This document shows, in pieces, positions 1-5,789 of a DNA stretch of 17,770 nucleotides. Every line of letters begins with the position of its first letter. The first letter of the stretch is position 1. The stretch is taken from assembly GCA_002435835.1 (NCBI GenBank), contig DIVM01000310.1, positions 2,046-19,815 of the forward strand, in the 5' to 3' direction. The notes beneath the pieces are model-generated. The model had not been told where the DNA came from, did no database searches, and was given only the letters and a program-made list of their open reading frames with translations. A program made the translations under genes and the position numbers. The stretch is from Firmicutes bacterium UBA6132. Its GTDB lineage: Bacteria; Bacillota_A; Clostridia; Tissierellales; Sedimentibacteraceae.

Positions 1-69
1 CTTAAAGGCTGATTTATTATTTTAGTTTAAAAGTGAGGGAGCAGTTTCTGGGCGGTAGGTGGATTAATA

Positions 70-525
70 ATGGTGTTAAAAAGAACTGTGTTATATATTA
101 TTATTGTATATTTGTTATTGGTTGTTTTTAGTAATACTTTTATAAAACCTTATAGGTTAGGAGGAAATGAAGAATTAACAATTACCAGATGGAACTATGC
201 TTTAGATGAAATAGAACCAAATAAAACAAAGTTTTCTTACAGTGTATTTTTGGCAAATGAAAGTGAAGGCAATATTTTCATAATGACACTTAAACCTGAA
301 TATAAAATTGAAATATTAAACGATATAGAATATAACGATGTAATCATTGTTAGTAAAGAAATAATGCCTAAAGAAGTATTAGAAGTTAATTGGGATATAA
401 TTATAAATAAAAATGGATTAACAGTTAAAGAAATTAAAGAATTTCTAACAAGTATAACGTTAAATGCAAGCGTAAAAGGTGAAAATGTTATAAATCATGA
501 TTTAGTTACTACATTTTTTCAATAA
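70..525 (+). CDS. Hypothetical single-pass membrane protein with extracytoplasmic beta-rich domain
   Basis: I do not recognise this 151-residue protein. Residues 6-24 form one hydrophobic segment that is either an uncleaved signal anchor or a signal peptide. The remaining ~125 residues are polar and rich in short beta-type stretches, so the bulk probably lies outside the membrane. The ATG is preceded by AGGTGG at good spacing. It is the first gene of a one-way run of small membrane proteins. The layout (N-terminal membrane part, then a domain with an Asn-Glu-Ser/Asn-Arg-Thr turn between strands) resembles that of the protein at 4959-5459, so the two may be distant relatives. That is a by-eye comparison only. 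Confidence 0.7.
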   Translation: MVLKRTVLYIIIVYLLLVVFSNTFIKPYRLGGNEELTITRWNYALDEIEPNKTKFSYSVFLANESEGNIFIMTLKPEYKIEILNDIEYNDVIIVSKEIMPKEVLEVNWDIIINKNGLTVKEIKEFLTSITLNASVKGENVINHDLVTTFFQ

Positions 526-561
526 AAAGCGTTGTATATGAATGGAGGGATTAATGTATAA

Positions 562-1110
562 ATGAATCATCAGGATAAAGAAGAAACTAATTTATTAAAA
601 ATGAAGAGAAATGTTTTATACTGGTTGCTTGGCATCATATATACTGCATTTATTGGTTTGCAATTAGGAAGAATACAAGCTATCGCTGATTTCAATTATA
701 ACTTGCATGAAATGATGTATGCCCCTGTAAATTTAGCTATTTTTGTAGTTCCTATACTGTTTTTGATATATATTTTTTTATCTATTAAATCCTTAATAAA
801 AAAGGAAAATCATACTTTTACTTTAAAAACTACAATAAGGTCGATTTTAGTAATGGTCTCCCTTGTAATTATTTTTTGGATAGTAGGATATCAATCTAAA
901 GATGTTTCAACTACAGGTTTATATGAAATAGAACGAAAAACACAGGAGGATTCAAAATACTATATAGTATTAGAAGGTAAAAAAATTAGAGTTTCACAAA
1001 ATGAATATAGTTTAATTAATAGAAATAAAAAGTATATGATAATGTATGTTTGGAATAAGAGTTCTCCTGACATAGGTAATTTGAAAATAATAGAACCGAT
1101 AATAGAATGA
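562..1110 (+). CDS. Hypothetical three-TM membrane protein
   Basis: This is an unrecognised 182-residue protein. Hydrophobic segments lie at about residues 17-37, 55-77 and 90-110. A ~70-residue polar tail follows, whose Tyr/Ile-rich strands suggest a small beta domain. The chosen ATG at 562 has GGAGGG upstream with a rather long gap of 12 bases. A nearer ATG at 554 opens only a three-codon ORF whose stop overlaps the 562 start (ATGA), so a leader-peptide coupling or a slightly different start (ATG at 601) is possible. The gene lies 36 bases after the preceding one, so the two are probably co-transcribed. Confidence 0.7.
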   Translation: MNHQDKEETNLLKMKRNVLYWLLGIIYTAFIGLQLGRIQAIADFNYNLHEMMYAPVNLAIFVVPILFLIYIFLSIKSLIKKENHTFTLKTTIRSILVMVSLVIIFWIVGYQSKDVSTTGLYEIERKTQEDSKYYIVLEGKKIRVSQNEYSLINRNKKYMIMYVWNKSSPDIGNLKIIEPIIE

Positions 1111-1198
1111 AAATACAAAAGGTTACTTTGCAAATTTTAATATTGTATTAATAAAAGTAAAATAAAGCAAAAAAACATTTTTAATATGAGGTGCTGAA

Positions 1199-1717
1199 AT
1201 GAATATAATTGACAAGTTTCAGGAAATAAAAAAAGACTTATCAAACATTGGTTTGCGTAGAGGTGAATTTGTAAATTATTTTTGTACTCCATTGGATGCT
1301 GTTATCTTTGCAGATTTAGGAGTTGATGGGATACATTTTTGTATAATTCCTTTAAAATATGATAAGACCCTGGAGAATAGTCCTATCTATGTTATAAGCC
1401 CATGTATGAGTGAGCACTATGTTGAACCTATTGCTGAAAATTTTACTTGCTTTTTAAGTCTCATTGCCGTTACAAAAGATTCAAGTGTAATGGAGTGTAT
1501 AAGCTATATGACCAAAGAATCTTTTAATAATTATTTAAAGACTATTCCAGAGGAAAGTGAAGAAATTGTTCAAGCAATAAAAAAAGAAAACTTTTCTTTA
1601 AAAGATATTCCTGATGTATACGATTATGTAAAAAATGTTCAGAAAAATGAAAGATGGAGAAAAGTAAAGTTCACACAAGAATATTATGAGGTAATAGGTG
1701 AGAAGGAAACAACATAA
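1199..1717 (+). CDS. Hypothetical soluble protein, possibly SUKH/SMI1-like
   Basis: This is the only clearly soluble intact protein in the left island: 172 residues with no membrane segment. A central block with Phe-Ala-Asp-Leu-Gly-Val-Asp-Gly-Ile-His-Phe at about residues 37-47, then a Pro-Ile-Tyr-Val-Ile-Ser-Pro strand at about 62-68, recalls small bacterial proteins of the SMI1/KNR4 (SUKH) type. Many of those are immunity proteins against contact-dependent or polymorphic toxins. I place it there only tentatively. The ATG has GAGGTG upstream. No toxin gene is visible in the window. A 40-codon open stretch continues in the same frame after the stop, but it shows nothing recognisable. Confidence 0.7.
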   Translation: MNIIDKFQEIKKDLSNIGLRRGEFVNYFCTPLDAVIFADLGVDGIHFCIIPLKYDKTLENSPIYVISPCMSEHYVEPIAENFTCFLSLIAVTKDSSVMECISYMTKESFNNYLKTIPEESEEIVQAIKKENFSLKDIPDVYDYVKNVQKNERWRKVKFTQEYYEVIGEKETT

Positions 1718-1734
1718 GCAACTTATATTATTTA

Positions 1735-1757
1735 TCATGAAATTTTTGATTTCATGA
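1735..1757. repeat. Perfect 9-bp inverted repeat after the SUKH-like gene
   Basis: TCATGAAAT and its exact reverse complement are separated by five bases (TTTTG), starting 17 bases after the stop codon at 1717. It has no U-tract and is AT-rich, so it is a weak terminator at best. It may instead stabilise the 3' end of the mRNA. Confidence 0.4.
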
Positions 1758-1886
1758 AGGCATATTTATTAGGCCGCCTCTTATGGAATAATTGGGTTAG
1801 TTTTGCTGGAAATTATGGCATACATAAGGGAAATTAGCGTATATAGCGGGGAATAGTAAAATAGATTAGAATTGGAAGTGAATGGT

Positions 1887-2381
1887 TTGGGAATTTATAT
1901 AATATTAATTATTTTTGCTATTATTCTTATATTATATGAAATGCAATCAATAACACGTAGCGGAGAACTTATTGCAAAGGAAAAGAATATATTTAGTATG
2001 TTTCAAGTTGTAACTTGGGGTATTTTCTTTGTTGCATTTGGACTGCTTTTGAAGCGTAACATTTTTAGAAATTACACTGATGATTTGTCCATGGAAAATA
2101 TTTTATCAAATGTTTTCAGTATGTTAATTTCAATTGTGTATATCATTAGAGGATTCAAAGGTTCATCAATAAGAAAAAACGGAATACTTGTAAATGGAGC
2201 ATTTCATAAATGGTCTAAAATTCAAAGTTATAGTTGGATATCACCAAATATAATACAATTTACATTTAAAGCAAGTAAATTATTTAAACTTAGCAAGTCA
2301 GGTGTAATGGTTAAAATTATCTTAAAAGAAGAAACAGTATCAGAAGTAGATAAAATAGTACAAAAAAATTTTGCTTCATAA
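1887..2381 (+). CDS. Membrane protein with DUF5673-like C-terminal domain
   Basis: The first ~90 residues hold three hydrophobic segments. The last ~65 residues form a small domain reading Ile-Arg-Lys-Asn-Gly-Ile-Leu, then Gly-Ala-Phe-His-Lys-Trp-Ser-Lys-Ile-Gln-Ser-Tyr-Ser-Trp, then strands and a Val-Asp-Lys-Ile-Val ending. That order matches the DUF5673 type of domain found in clostridial membrane proteins, whose function is unknown. I choose the TTG at 1887 because GGAAGTG sits six bases before it. The same frame is open from another TTG at 1872, which lacks a Shine-Dalgarno sequence. With the start at 1887 the protein has 164 residues. Confidence 0.65.
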   Translation: MGIYIILIIFAIILILYEMQSITRSGELIAKEKNIFSMFQVVTWGIFFVAFGLLLKRNIFRNYTDDLSMENILSNVFSMLISIVYIIRGFKGSSIRKNGILVNGAFHKWSKIQSYSWISPNIIQFTFKASKLFKLSKSGVMVKIILKEETVSEVDKIVQKNFAS

Positions 2382-2416
2382 TTTTGATAAATGTTTGTAG
2401 CAAGAGATTCATATAT

Positions 2417-2436
2417 TACGTCGCATCAGTAGTAAT
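2417..2436 (+). repeat. Intergenic 20-base element, copy a
   Basis: The sequence is TACGTCGCATCAGTAGTAAT, between the stop at 2381 and the start at 2466. It belongs to a set of six related elements (a, b, e, c, f, d in map order) found at every junction from 2381 to 4233. The five good copies share T1, C3, T5, C6, C8, G13, T14, A15 and A18. Confidence 0.6.
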
Positions 2437-2465
2437 TTTTAATTAAGCAAATGGAGGGATTTTAT

Positions 2466-2666
2466 ATGAATTCAGTAATGTTAGGGATAGGTATATATAT
2501 ATTAGGTTTTATAATATCAGTTTTAAGTTCAGGTATTTTTGATGGAGGACAGGTTGAGTTTTCTTACTATTATACGATTATATTTTCTATTCTTTATCTA
2601 TCGGCAATTGTAGGAATATCAACATCACTAATATTAAAAGAGTTAAGAAATAATCGAAATCAATGA
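2466..2666 (+). CDS. Small two-TM hypothetical protein
   Basis: This 66-residue protein consists almost entirely of two hydrophobic segments (about residues 3-22 and 33-56). They are joined by a short loop with Gly-Gly-Gln-Val-Glu and followed by a basic tail. The start at 2466 is preferred over the in-frame ATG at 2451 because GGAGGG (2453-2458) lies between them, seven bases before 2466. I cannot assign a family. It stands between elements a and b. Confidence 0.55.
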   Translation: MNSVMLGIGIYILGFIISVLSSGIFDGGQVEFSYYYTIIFSILYLSAIVGISTSLILKELRNNRNQ

Positions 2667-2706
2667 TACAGAATAATTTTATATTTATGTCGCTATATTC
2701 GAAAAG

Positions 2707-2726
2707 TACGTCACAATTGTAAAATA
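2707..2726 (+). repeat. Intergenic 20-base element, copy b
   Basis: The sequence is TACGTCACAATTGTAAAATA, 41 bases after the stop at 2666 and 53 bases before the start at 2779. Its CACAAT can pair with ATTGTG at 2727-2732 to make a small hairpin, which the other copies do not consistently share. Confidence 0.6.
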
Positions 2727-2778
2727 TTGTGCATTTCTTATTTTTAATAAAATAGAAAAGGAACTAAATGGATTTATT

Positions 2779-3073
2779 ATGTTGAAAAGATGTAGTAATT
2801 GTAAGGTTAAGATAGCATTTTTAGATTATTATAAACAATTTATTAAAAATAGATATCGCTACACCTGTAAAGAATGCGGTACTATTTATAGTGCAACTAA
2901 TTTTTTCTATAATATTTAATATGCTAATAATGGTTATTCCTGTTGTCTATATGGGAATTAAAAATTTATTTTTGCTTAATATTATTTGGATTGTAATATG
3001 GGGATTTGCTTTACAGCCTTTCATATTATTGTATAAAATTATGGATATAAATAAAGGTTCATCACAACAGTAG
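2779..3073 (+). pseudogene. CXXC-20-CXXC family protein, frameshifted at a T6 run
   Basis: From ATG 2779 the frame gives a zinc-ribbon-like head with Cys-Ser-Asn-Cys (residues 5-8) and Cys-Lys-Glu-Cys (30-33), then runs to a stop at 2917. A second, +1-shifted frame open from about 2891 to 3073 encodes two hydrophobic segments and a short polar tail. This order (two CXXC pairs about 20 residues apart, then two TM segments) is that of the firmicute cxxc_20_cxxc family (TIGR04104). Removing one T from the run at 2901-2906 joins the halves into one ~97-residue protein (Ala-Thr-Asn-Phe-Ser-Ile-Ile). The gene is therefore mutated, a slippage site, or a base-call error. Function of the family is unknown. 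Confidence 0.8.
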
Positions 3074-3077
3074 AATC
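3058..3077 (+). repeat. Intergenic 20-base element, copy e
   Basis: The sequence is TTCATCACAACAGTAGAATC. It spans the stop codon (TAG, 3071-3073) of the frameshifted CXXC gene and ends 25 bases before the next start at 3103. It is the only copy that overlaps coding sequence. Confidence 0.55.
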
Positions 3078-3102
3078 ATGTTCATTAGTTGAGGGGATTG
3101 TT

Positions 3103-3519
3103 ATGGGTAAATGGGAAGGTTTAGGCTTTAGCGAAGCAATAATACTTAAAACAATGATGATATTTGTTATTGCTTTGTTCATTATAAGTTTAATTTTTCA
3201 ATATCTAATTAAATCAAATAAGATAAAGCCAGGTAAAATATCAAGGTTATTTTATATGGATAATGAAAAATTCATTAAATATTGGGAGAAGAAAAGAAAA
3301 AAAGGTAAATTAAAATTTGTTTTATACTGCGATGTAATTATAAGCATAGTCATATGGTTTACTACGCTTATTATCATAGTAGGTACAGATGGTGATTTCA
3401 GTAAACTTGAAAATGCTTTACCTGCATTCTATGGCTCTTTAATTGGAACTACAATGGGATGTCATTTGGGATTTAATAAGAATGAAAATAGATATGACCA
3501 ATTAATAAAAAATATATAG
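3103..3519 (+). CDS. Hypothetical three-TM membrane protein
   Basis: This 138-residue protein has hydrophobic segments at about residues 17-36, 73-95 and 105-123. They are split by a strongly basic cytoplasmic-type loop (Lys-Tyr-Trp-Glu-Lys-Lys-Arg-Lys-Lys-Gly-Lys at about 58-68). By the positive-inside rule that loop is likely in the cytoplasm. The start ATG has GAGGGG seven bases upstream. I cannot name the family. Similar short membrane proteins with such loops occur beside toxin or transport genes in clostridia, but that is recollection rather than evidence. It stands between elements e and c. Confidence 0.65.
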   Translation: MGKWEGLGFSEAIILKTMMIFVIALFIISLIFQYLIKSNKIKPGKISRLFYMDNEKFIKYWEKKRKKGKLKFVLYCDVIISIVIWFTTLIIIVGTDGDFSKLENALPAFYGSLIGTTMGCHLGFNKNENRYDQLIKNI

Positions 3520-3577
3520 TAAAATTTTAATTATTAGGTCTATCAAAAAAATATTTTGATTTGTATTTTCTATATAT

Positions 3578-3597
3578 TTCGTCACAATAGTAATATT
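3578..3597 (+). repeat. Intergenic 20-base element, copy c
   Basis: The sequence is TTCGTCACAATAGTAATATT, 58 bases after the stop at 3519 and 51 bases before the start at 3649. It is closest to the consensus of the set. ACAATA can pair with TATTGT just downstream. Confidence 0.6.
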
Positions 3598-3648
3598 CCT
3601 ATATTGTAGGGGGATAGAAAAACAAATTTGAATTGGAGGTGAAATATA

Positions 3649-3852
3649 ATGATATATGTTAGCTATATAATTATAGGAATTATAGTATATTGGTCTGTAG
3701 AATTCTTGTCTATAAATGTGGCAGGTGTAATCGGTTCAGGAACTGGAGAAATAGGTATTGTAGTAAGTGCAATATCAATACTGTGTACAATAGTAGTAAT
3801 ATGTACAATAATAATAGTAGATACAATCAATAATAATCATGAAAAGAAATAA
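3649..3852 (+). CDS. Small two-TM hypothetical protein
   Basis: This 67-residue protein has two hydrophobic segments (about residues 5-25 and 34-58), a glycine-rich turn (Gly-Ser-Gly-Thr-Gly) between them, and a polar Asn/His/Lys end. The Shine-Dalgarno sequence GGAGGTG lies eight bases before the ATG and is one of the best in the island. No family is recognised. Size and layout resemble the protein at 2466-2666, but the sequences do not look homologous by eye. Confidence 0.6.
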   Translation: MIYVSYIIIGIIVYWSVEFLSINVAGVIGSGTGEIGIVVSAISILCTIVVICTIIIVDTINNNHEKK

Positions 3853-3882
3853 GTACATAATTGATTCATAATATTTAAATTA

Positions 3883-3902
3883 TAGTTTGCAACAGTATTA
3901 TA
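3883..3902 (+). repeat. Intergenic 20-base element, degenerate copy f
   Basis: The sequence is TAGTTTGCAACAGTATTATA. It keeps seven of the nine positions that are fixed in the five good copies, having lost C3 and C6. It sits 30 bases after the stop at 3852 and just before the hydrolase fragment, which is where a cassette boundary would be expected. Confidence 0.35.
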
Positions 3903-3918
3903 ATGTAAACTAATTTAA

Positions 3919-4084
3919 TTTAAAAATTACAACTTTAGTATTGTTGATATAACTTATTCAGAAACAGTGAATTATTCAAGAGATAATTCTGAAAAAAACA
4001 ATTAAAGATAGTTGGAAATTAATAAAAGATTATAAAATAACAAAAATTTATCCAGCCCATGGGAATCCATACATTATAATTTAG
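3919..4084 (+). pseudogene. C-terminal fragment of a metallo-beta-lactamase-fold hydrolase, frameshifted
   Basis: The frame from 3919 reads through Tyr-Ser-Arg-Asp-Asn-Ser-Glu-Lys to an A7 run at 3992-3998. A shifted frame then continues Thr-Ile-Lys-Asp-Ser-Trp-Lys-Leu-Ile-Lys-Asp-Tyr-Lys-Ile-Thr-Lys, followed by Ile-Tyr-Pro-Ala-His-Gly-Asn-Pro-Tyr, and stops at 4082-4084. The Pro-Ala-His-Gly-x-Pro ending is the last metal-ligand motif of metallo-beta-lactamase-fold hydrolases, whose His binds the second metal. Losing one A joins the two frames. Nothing upstream encodes the N-terminal metal site (HxHxDH), so only the tail of a once larger gene remains. It is non-functional. The rest of 3853-4232 holds elements f and d and AT-rich DNA without other signals. 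Confidence 0.6.
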
Positions 4085-4102
4085 TGCACTTCATTCAAAT
4101 AA

Positions 4103-4122
4103 TACATCACTATCGTAATATA
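4103..4122 (+). repeat. Intergenic 20-base element, copy d
   Basis: The sequence is TACATCACTATCGTAATATA, 18 bases after the hydrolase fragment and 110 bases before the start at 4233. The remaining stretch to 4232 is AT-rich, with only the ribosome site of the next gene (GGGGGG at about 4223-4228). Confidence 0.55.
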
Positions 4123-4232
4123 TACGCATTAAAATAATGTTAATAAATAGAGTTTAAAAGTTGTCTATATATTGAATGGTTAAATTGAGCATAATTTATT
4201 AATATTACATTGCTAAAAAGGTTGGGGGGTAT

Positions 4233-4655
4233 ATGAAAAAATTTATTATTAATGCAGAAGGGTATTTGTCGAGAAACTATAAATACATTATTTTAATAAT
4301 TCTATTATTTATGTTATTTATTCTAAATGTTGAGAAACAAAATAAATTAAATTATCTATTAAATAAAGATATTACAGGAACTTACATAACAGGAGAAGCA
4401 ATCACTGAAGATGCAGAATATTTTGTCTTTAGCGACAATAACTATTGCAAGTACAAACAATTTAATATTATTCAAGAAGGCGAGTATGAGAAAGTTCATG
4501 ATAACGTATATGTTTTAAATAATGAATTTAAAGAGTATATTGTTCATAGCAATAATGAAATTTATTACTTTAATTTGAAGCAAAATGACATATATATATA
4601 TCGTAAGATAGCTGATAATTCAATATATATTAATGTTCCAAATACAAAACAATAG
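4233..4655 (+). CDS. Hypothetical membrane-anchored protein with small beta-rich domain
   Basis: This 140-residue protein has a short basic cytoplasmic start, one hydrophobic segment (about residues 17-32), and then ~100 residues outside. The outer part alternates short strands: Ile-Thr-Gly-Thr-Tyr, Tyr-Phe-Val-Phe-Ser-Asp-Asn-Asn, Gln-Glu-Gly-Glu-Tyr-Glu-Lys, Val-Tyr-Val-Leu. The pattern 'GTY ... F ... G.Y ... V' is that of small beta-barrel or META/lipocalin-like domains that report a value, but I cannot match a named family. The ATG follows a long G run (Shine-Dalgarno). It is the last gene preceded by one of the 20-base elements. Confidence 0.65.
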   Translation: MKKFIINAEGYLSRNYKYIILIILLFMLFILNVEKQNKLNYLLNKDITGTYITGEAITEDAEYFVFSDNNYCKYKQFNIIQEGEYEKVHDNVYVLNNEFKEYIVHSNNEIYYFNLKQNDIYIYRKIADNSIYINVPNTKQ

Positions 4656-4679
4656 GGGCTGTAATCAGCTCCTATTGTT
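4648..4679. terminator. Strong 14-bp hairpin spanning a stop codon
   Basis: AACAATAGGGGCTG pairs with CAGCTCCTATTGTT around a TAAT loop, with a single G-U pair. The left arm includes the TAG stop (4653-4655) of the preceding gene. No U-tract follows (TACGGACT), so it may act as an inefficient or factor-assisted terminator, or as a 3' end stabiliser. Confidence 0.5.
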
Positions 4680-4743
4680 ACGGACTAACTTTCGTCCATG
4701 CATCTGCTCTACATAGTACAAAATAATTGGGGGTAAAAATAAT

Positions 4744-4806
4744 ATGAAAAATAAGTCCTTAATAGCAATGGGGCTATTGTTAATTACACTTTTTTTATTA
4801 AATTAA
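4744..4806 (+). CDS. 20-residue hydrophobic peptide, possible gene remnant
   Basis: ATG at 4744 opens a 20-codon frame made of a Met-Lys-Asn-Lys start and one hydrophobic stretch ending Phe-Leu-Leu-Asn, followed by two stop codons. GGGGG lies ten bases upstream. It could be a true small membrane peptide. It could also be the head of a two-TM protein cut off by mutation, since it looks like the first helix of such small clostridial proteins. The rest of 4656-4958 holds the hairpin at 4648-4679 and otherwise nothing that I can identify. Confidence 0.3.
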   Translation: MKNKSLIAMGLLLITLFLLN

Positions 4807-4958
4807 TAGTGCTCGATAAATTGAGAAATTGTTTTTATCAAAATTAAAAAATTATGACCTTACTACTTAGAGTTTTATTATTTTGCATTCTTCAGATTAT
4901 ATGCAACAATGAATAACTCGAAATAAAATTATTTATATAAAAAGATAGGGGTAACATT

Positions 4959-5459
4959 ATGAGCAATATTTTAATATTATATATATTTAAAAGAATTCTT
5001 CCCATACTATTATTTTGTATCGTTTCATTTGTATTTACAAAAATCTATCCAATAAAATCTTTTGTACTTCGCACGTTTGTATCTTTTTTTATAGTTATAA
5101 TTATTTTATTTGCATCTCAAAAGGTCTATAGAATTATATATCCATTAGATGTATATGACCCTTCTGTTGAAATTAATACTATAGATAATTCAAATCCTAA
5201 AGTTAAAACATTAACCTATAGGGCAAGAGTTTATAATAGGACTAATAAAGATGTAGATATTATTCTTATATTTACAAAAATAGATAGTGACCTATATCCA
5301 TATATAAATTTAATACCTGAAACTTATACTTCTGATAAGATAACCTTAAAAGAAAATGAAAAAAAAGAATTTGAATCCACTATTACTATTGATTCTGAAG
5401 ATACGAGATTGATTAATTCTTATTGGCAAAAAATTGAAGTTAAATACGTAAAGCAATAA
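4959..5459 (+). CDS. Hypothetical membrane protein with extracytoplasmic Ig-like domain
   Basis: Two hydrophobic segments (about residues 5-27 and 33-55) start this 166-residue protein. The remaining ~110 residues look like one beta-sandwich: Tyr-Arg-Ala-Arg-Val-Tyr-Asn-Arg-Thr-Asn-Lys-Asp-Val-Asp-Ile, then Asp-Lys-Ile-Thr-Leu-Lys-Glu-Asn-Glu-Lys-Lys-Glu-Phe. Strand, polar turn, strand and a 'L.ENE.KEF' edge are typical of CARDB/Ig-like modules, though no family can be named. The ATG has AGGGG upstream. A coding scrap 23 bases downstream has a similar Arg-Ala-Arg-Val motif, which suggests a former second copy. Confidence 0.65.
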   Translation: MSNILILYIFKRILPILLFCIVSFVFTKIYPIKSFVLRTFVSFFIVIIILFASQKVYRIIYPLDVYDPSVEINTIDNSNPKVKTLTYRARVYNRTNKDVDIILIFTKIDSDLYPYINLIPETYTSDKITLKENEKKEFESTITIDSEDTRLINSYWQKIEVKYVKQ

Positions 5460-5482
5460 ATTTAAATAACAGGCTTATATGA

Positions 5483-5590
5483 AATAAGTATTTTCCTAAT
5501 TATCCACTACCTTATAAACGAAAGTTTCGAGCGAGAGTTAATGTTGGAGAAAACAATTTAATTTGTACAGTTAACATAGATAAATATTAA
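5483..5590 (+). pseudogene. 35-codon gene remnant with Arg-Ala-Arg-Val motif
   Basis: An open stretch without a start codon runs from a stop at 5480 to TAA at 5588. It reads like the end of a protein: Lys-Phe-Arg-Ala-Arg-Val-Asn-Val-Gly-Glu-Asn-Asn-Leu, then Cys-Thr-Val-Asn-Ile-Asp. The Arg-Ala-Arg-Val run is shared with residues of the preceding gene's beta domain, so this may be the tail of a lost paralogue. It has no ribosome site or start. Confidence 0.35.
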
Positions 5591-5634
5591 TATTAATTAC
5601 TACGAATTAAATATCACTAATTTTAGGGGAAATT

Positions 5635-5729
5635 ATGATGGAAAATTCAAAAATAAAATAAAGGACTATAAATTTGATAATATAGAGTGGAGTTTCTTTT
5701 TAAGCTATTACTTTTATGAATTGGTTTGA
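5635..5729 (+). pseudogene. Short gene remnant with ribosome site and early frameshift
   Basis: AGGGG precedes ATG-ATG at 5635, but the frame stops after eight codons (TAA at 5659). A shifted frame from about 5652 continues for 25 codons to a TGA at 5727: Lys-Asp-Tyr-Lys-Phe-Asp-Asn-Ile-Glu-Trp-Ser-Phe-Phe-Leu. A one-base indel near the A-rich stretch at 5649-5658 would join start and body. It is too short to name. The rest of 5460-5747 is AT-rich DNA with nothing else visible. Confidence 0.3.
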
Positions 5730-5747
5730 AATATAAAAGATTAAAAA

Positions 5748-5780
5748 GGGACGGACCTTTGAAATTCAAAGTACCGTCTC
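5748..5780. terminator. Bidirectional terminator downstream of the SpoIID-like gene copy 2
   Basis: GGGACGG pairs with CCGTCTC (one G-U pair), with CTTTG/CAAAG inside. On the minus strand the stem is followed by TTTTT, which serves the gene ending at 5790. On the plus strand a seven-T run follows, which can stop transcription coming from the left island. A related but decayed hairpin lies at 7259-7291. Confidence 0.75.
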
Positions 5781-5789
5781 CTGATTTTT

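Noticed and set aside
1718..1837. A 40-codon open stretch in the same frame after the stop of the SUKH-like gene, with an ATG at 1754
   Set aside because: There is no ribosome site and no recognisable motif, and the gene before it ends naturally, so chance is as likely as a lost tail or a stop read-through.
2417..4122. The repeated intergenic elements as a CRISPR array
   Set aside because: Spacing is 220-520 bases with genes between, copies are imperfect, and no cas gene is present.
4890..4930. A seventh copy of the 20-base element near 4905 (GCAACAATGAA)
   Set aside because: It loses the invariant GTA and most of the fixed positions, so it cannot be told from background.
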